28,107 bases of DNA. Source: Rhizophagus sp. LPA8_4_AMF. Lineage: Eukaryota; Glomeromycota; Glomeromycetes; Glomerales; Glomeraceae. The notes beneath the pieces were generated by a model that was not told the origin of the DNA, did not search any database, and saw nothing but the letters and a program-made list of their open reading frames with translations. The position numbers and the translations under genes are program-made. Shown here one piece after another: positions 25,664 to 28,107 of this stretch (position 1 is the stretch's first letter; the number at the start of each line of letters is the position of its first letter). The stretch is from NCBI GenBank assembly GCA_021464525.1, contig JADRCO010000691.1, positions 1 through 28,107 of the forward strand, written 5' to 3'.

Positions 25664-27730
25664 TATATTATTTTCTCTATTTATTTGCAATATTCTCTTG
25701 TAATTTATTTTCGGAAACGTATCTATGTAGTTGGGATAAAAATATTGATTCATTTCCTTAAAATCTTGTAATATTATATTTTAGATAGAAATCATATTTA
25801 TTTATAAAAATAACAAGAATAAATTAAATAGCCAGTAAATTAACAATTATTATTGAGCTTTTAAGAATAAATATAATTTTTTTTTTTAAAAAAAAAATTA
25901 AAAAATTTGGAATTTGGAATTTCTCGCAAATTCTATTTAACTGTCTATCAGGCTTATTAAATAATTGGCTTTTAAAGCGAGAAATCTACGTATATTCATG
26001 ATTTTTCTTCCTAATATTTTAGAATATAAACGCATTTAAAACCAGTTAAATGTAGTATTTTGTATTTTCAGAAACAAAAATACCCAAAACTAGATTTACG
26101 ATCATAATCCATATAATCATAATTTTCTTATAATAAATCTATTCAAAAAAAAAAGGAAGAATAACATCTCTATCGCTCTATCGCCATTATAATAGAATTA
26201 TGCTATGTGTTACAGATGGTTTCGGTGATTGTTCAAACTTTATTACTTTAGAAAAAAAAAAAATAAATAAAATAATTTAAGTCACATATAATTACATTCG
26301 AATTACGTTTTTATATATCAGCGAAAATAATTATGAAATACAATTATTTCTAATTTACCTACTAATGTTGGGGAGTTTCTTTGTACTTTCCTTTAATTTA
26401 TTTCATAATTGTTTCGATCAAGTTCATTTATATTTCTTTAAAGAATTTTAAATTATACCAAAAGGAGCAGTCATAGTTTGAAATTTCTGGGTATTATGGG
26501 ATAACATAATTATTTAAATGATAAAAAGTTGAATCGAGTTAAGACTGAAGACGTATTTTTTAGTGCTATTCTCACGAATAAATTAAACAATCCTATACAA
26601 GAAATTATTTTATTATTCATTATTAATCATCCTTCATAGGATACAGTATCAAAGTTATAAGAATAGTAACCAGCAATGTTTATTATCAAACATTTATTTT
26701 AAACATATTATTATATAAACTTGTCTAAATTGTAAAGTAAATGTAAAATGAAACATTTGTCGGTAAAGTAATTGTTTTTCAGTTTTTATATTTTACAAGC
26801 ATTTTACTAAGACTTAGAACTTTTTTTTTTACAATGAAAGTATTATATAAAACAAAGTGGAATAAATACATAATCATTATTATTTTTGATTACATTCTGA
26901 TCACAAATTTAATATTATTAACAAATATATAACACCGTTATGATATTTGAATGGCTCCCTTCTATCTTTGTTTATTTTAATATTCTAAATATAAAAATAA
27001 AAATTTTGAGTTAAATGCGTGCTGTAGATACAAAATTACATGTAACTAAAATGTAAGAAAATTTTCAAAATAATAAAAGATATCAACCATAATATTCTAA
27101 TAAATGCAAAAAGTAAATAATAAAAATAATACTACACATATCACATAACAACAATAAGATAATACAACATTTTTATATAGCATGATAATTTATATAAATT
27201 AAAAATACAAAATACATAATCTATAAATAATCATTCTGGATACATCAAGTAATTATAATATTGTATAAAATAAGATATTATGAAAAGTCTTTGGGATATT
27301 GTCTTCGTTCATAGTATCAATGCATTTCACAATAATATAATTTGACAGGGCCAAAAAATAATAGTGTATGATCGATACATTTGAATTTTTTCTCGTTTTA
27401 TTAATTTTTCTGTCAATGTGATTTGATCTCAAATATCTATATTTGAGATAAAATTTGTTTCCTGTATTACCGCTACCAACAAGTTTGATAATATAGAGTT
27501 AATACTATTGAATACATGATCAATATTCTATGGCACTCAGCACTCTGTTTAAATTATGGTTTACATCATAATTCTTCTGCATTGTACGAAATAATTTTTA
27601 TGATAATCTTTTCTTCCATAATATTATGAAGCACATATTTTATTCACATTGTAATATGAATATTGCCTATATAAGATTTTAGCATTAAATGGTAATTTAT
27701 ACAAGTTATTTTTTATATAATAATAATAAT
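25664..27730. other. AT-rich non-coding 3' region
   Basis: Contains the 3' flank of the pseudo-USP7 gene with a possible AATAAA polyadenylation signal at 25818-25823. No exon, RNA gene or clear element seen beyond it on either strand. Confidence 0.4.
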
Positions 27731-27733
27731 ATG

Positions 27734-28107
27734 ATAATATAATTAAATCAAAAAAATTTTAAATTCCTATTCAATATGGATTTAATCCATAATCATCTAC
27801 ACAATTGGAAAAGGAAGTAGTGATTGAGAAATTATAGGTGATGCTAGTGATATAATGATAATGATCCATTATATAATTGAATGCAAGAAGAGAAACTGAG
27901 AACGCCTTCCTGAATTGCAAATGGATCATTTGTAATTTGTAATGGTAGTTGCACTAATATAATTATATCAAAAAAATGAAAGAAATTTTTAAATTATTGA
28001 AAAATCATAGATGATGTTAGAAAGTCTTGTAAATGATCCATTAAATAATTGAATTGCAAATGGATCATTTGTAATTTGTAATGGTAGTTGCACTAATATA
28101 ATTATAT
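27734..28107. repeat. Direct repeat running off the window end
   Basis: A 57-bp segment (GAATTGCAAATGGATCATTT...TAATATAATTATAT) at 27912-27968 recurs without mismatch at 28051-28107, a 139-bp period. The preceding part is also repeated in diverged form (AATGATCCATTATATAATTGAAT at about 27860 and AATGATCCATTAAATAATTGAAT at about 28032). A weaker copy of the unit end lies near 27734. This is probably the start of a tandem array. Confidence 0.75.

Overview
The window is eukaryotic, very AT-rich DNA with many short introns (mostly 55-110 nt, GT-AG). Fold-back elements and decayed genes fill the intergenic space. A decayed kinase of the 'FSIIYKATW' type and the dense short introns point to an arbuscular mycorrhizal fungus (Glomeromycotina, Rhizophagus-like). 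The organism call is an inference from family style, not from a database match.

Three plus-strand genes dominate, all related to ubiquitin-specific protease 7 (USP7/HAUSP, yeast Ubp15). The third (20450-25663, 24 exons, 1083 aa) has the complete USP7 layout: MATH/TRAF domain, USP catalytic domain, five-UBL C-terminal HUBL region and activating tail. Its catalytic Cys is replaced by Ser (GATSYMNS, codon 21540-21542), while the His and Asp of the triad are kept. The first two (2823-6386, 762 aa; 9433-13006, 764 aa; 18 exons each) are HUBL-only paralogues with no MATH or catalytic domain. Both start from a new 9-codon first exon. In both, a UBL1-UBL2 block (exons 2-7) is repeated in tandem ahead of a complete HUBL, giving about seven UBL folds instead of five. 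All splice phases close and the three reading frames are intact, so these look like genes under selection rather than debris. The cluster therefore appears to encode only non-catalytic USP7 relatives: one pseudo-deubiquitinase and two scaffolds. They could act as substrate decoys or as trans regulators of an active USP7 elsewhere in the genome. That role is a hypothesis.

Layout: 1-2074 repeats, including a fold-back element and a SINE-like insertion with a 13-bp target duplication; 2075-6513 first HUBL-only gene with its duplicated flanks; 6514-8640 spacer with an AATGAC-rich patch and a kinase pseudogene split by a MITE with 8-bp target duplication; 8640-13156 second HUBL-only gene, a copy of the first segment; 13157-20100 mostly non-coding, with a 37-bp-arm palindrome, remnants of a minus-strand SANT-like gene and another fold-back element; 20100-25663 the pseudo-USP7 gene and its probable promoter; 25664-28107 AT-rich non-coding DNA ending in a repeat that runs off the window.
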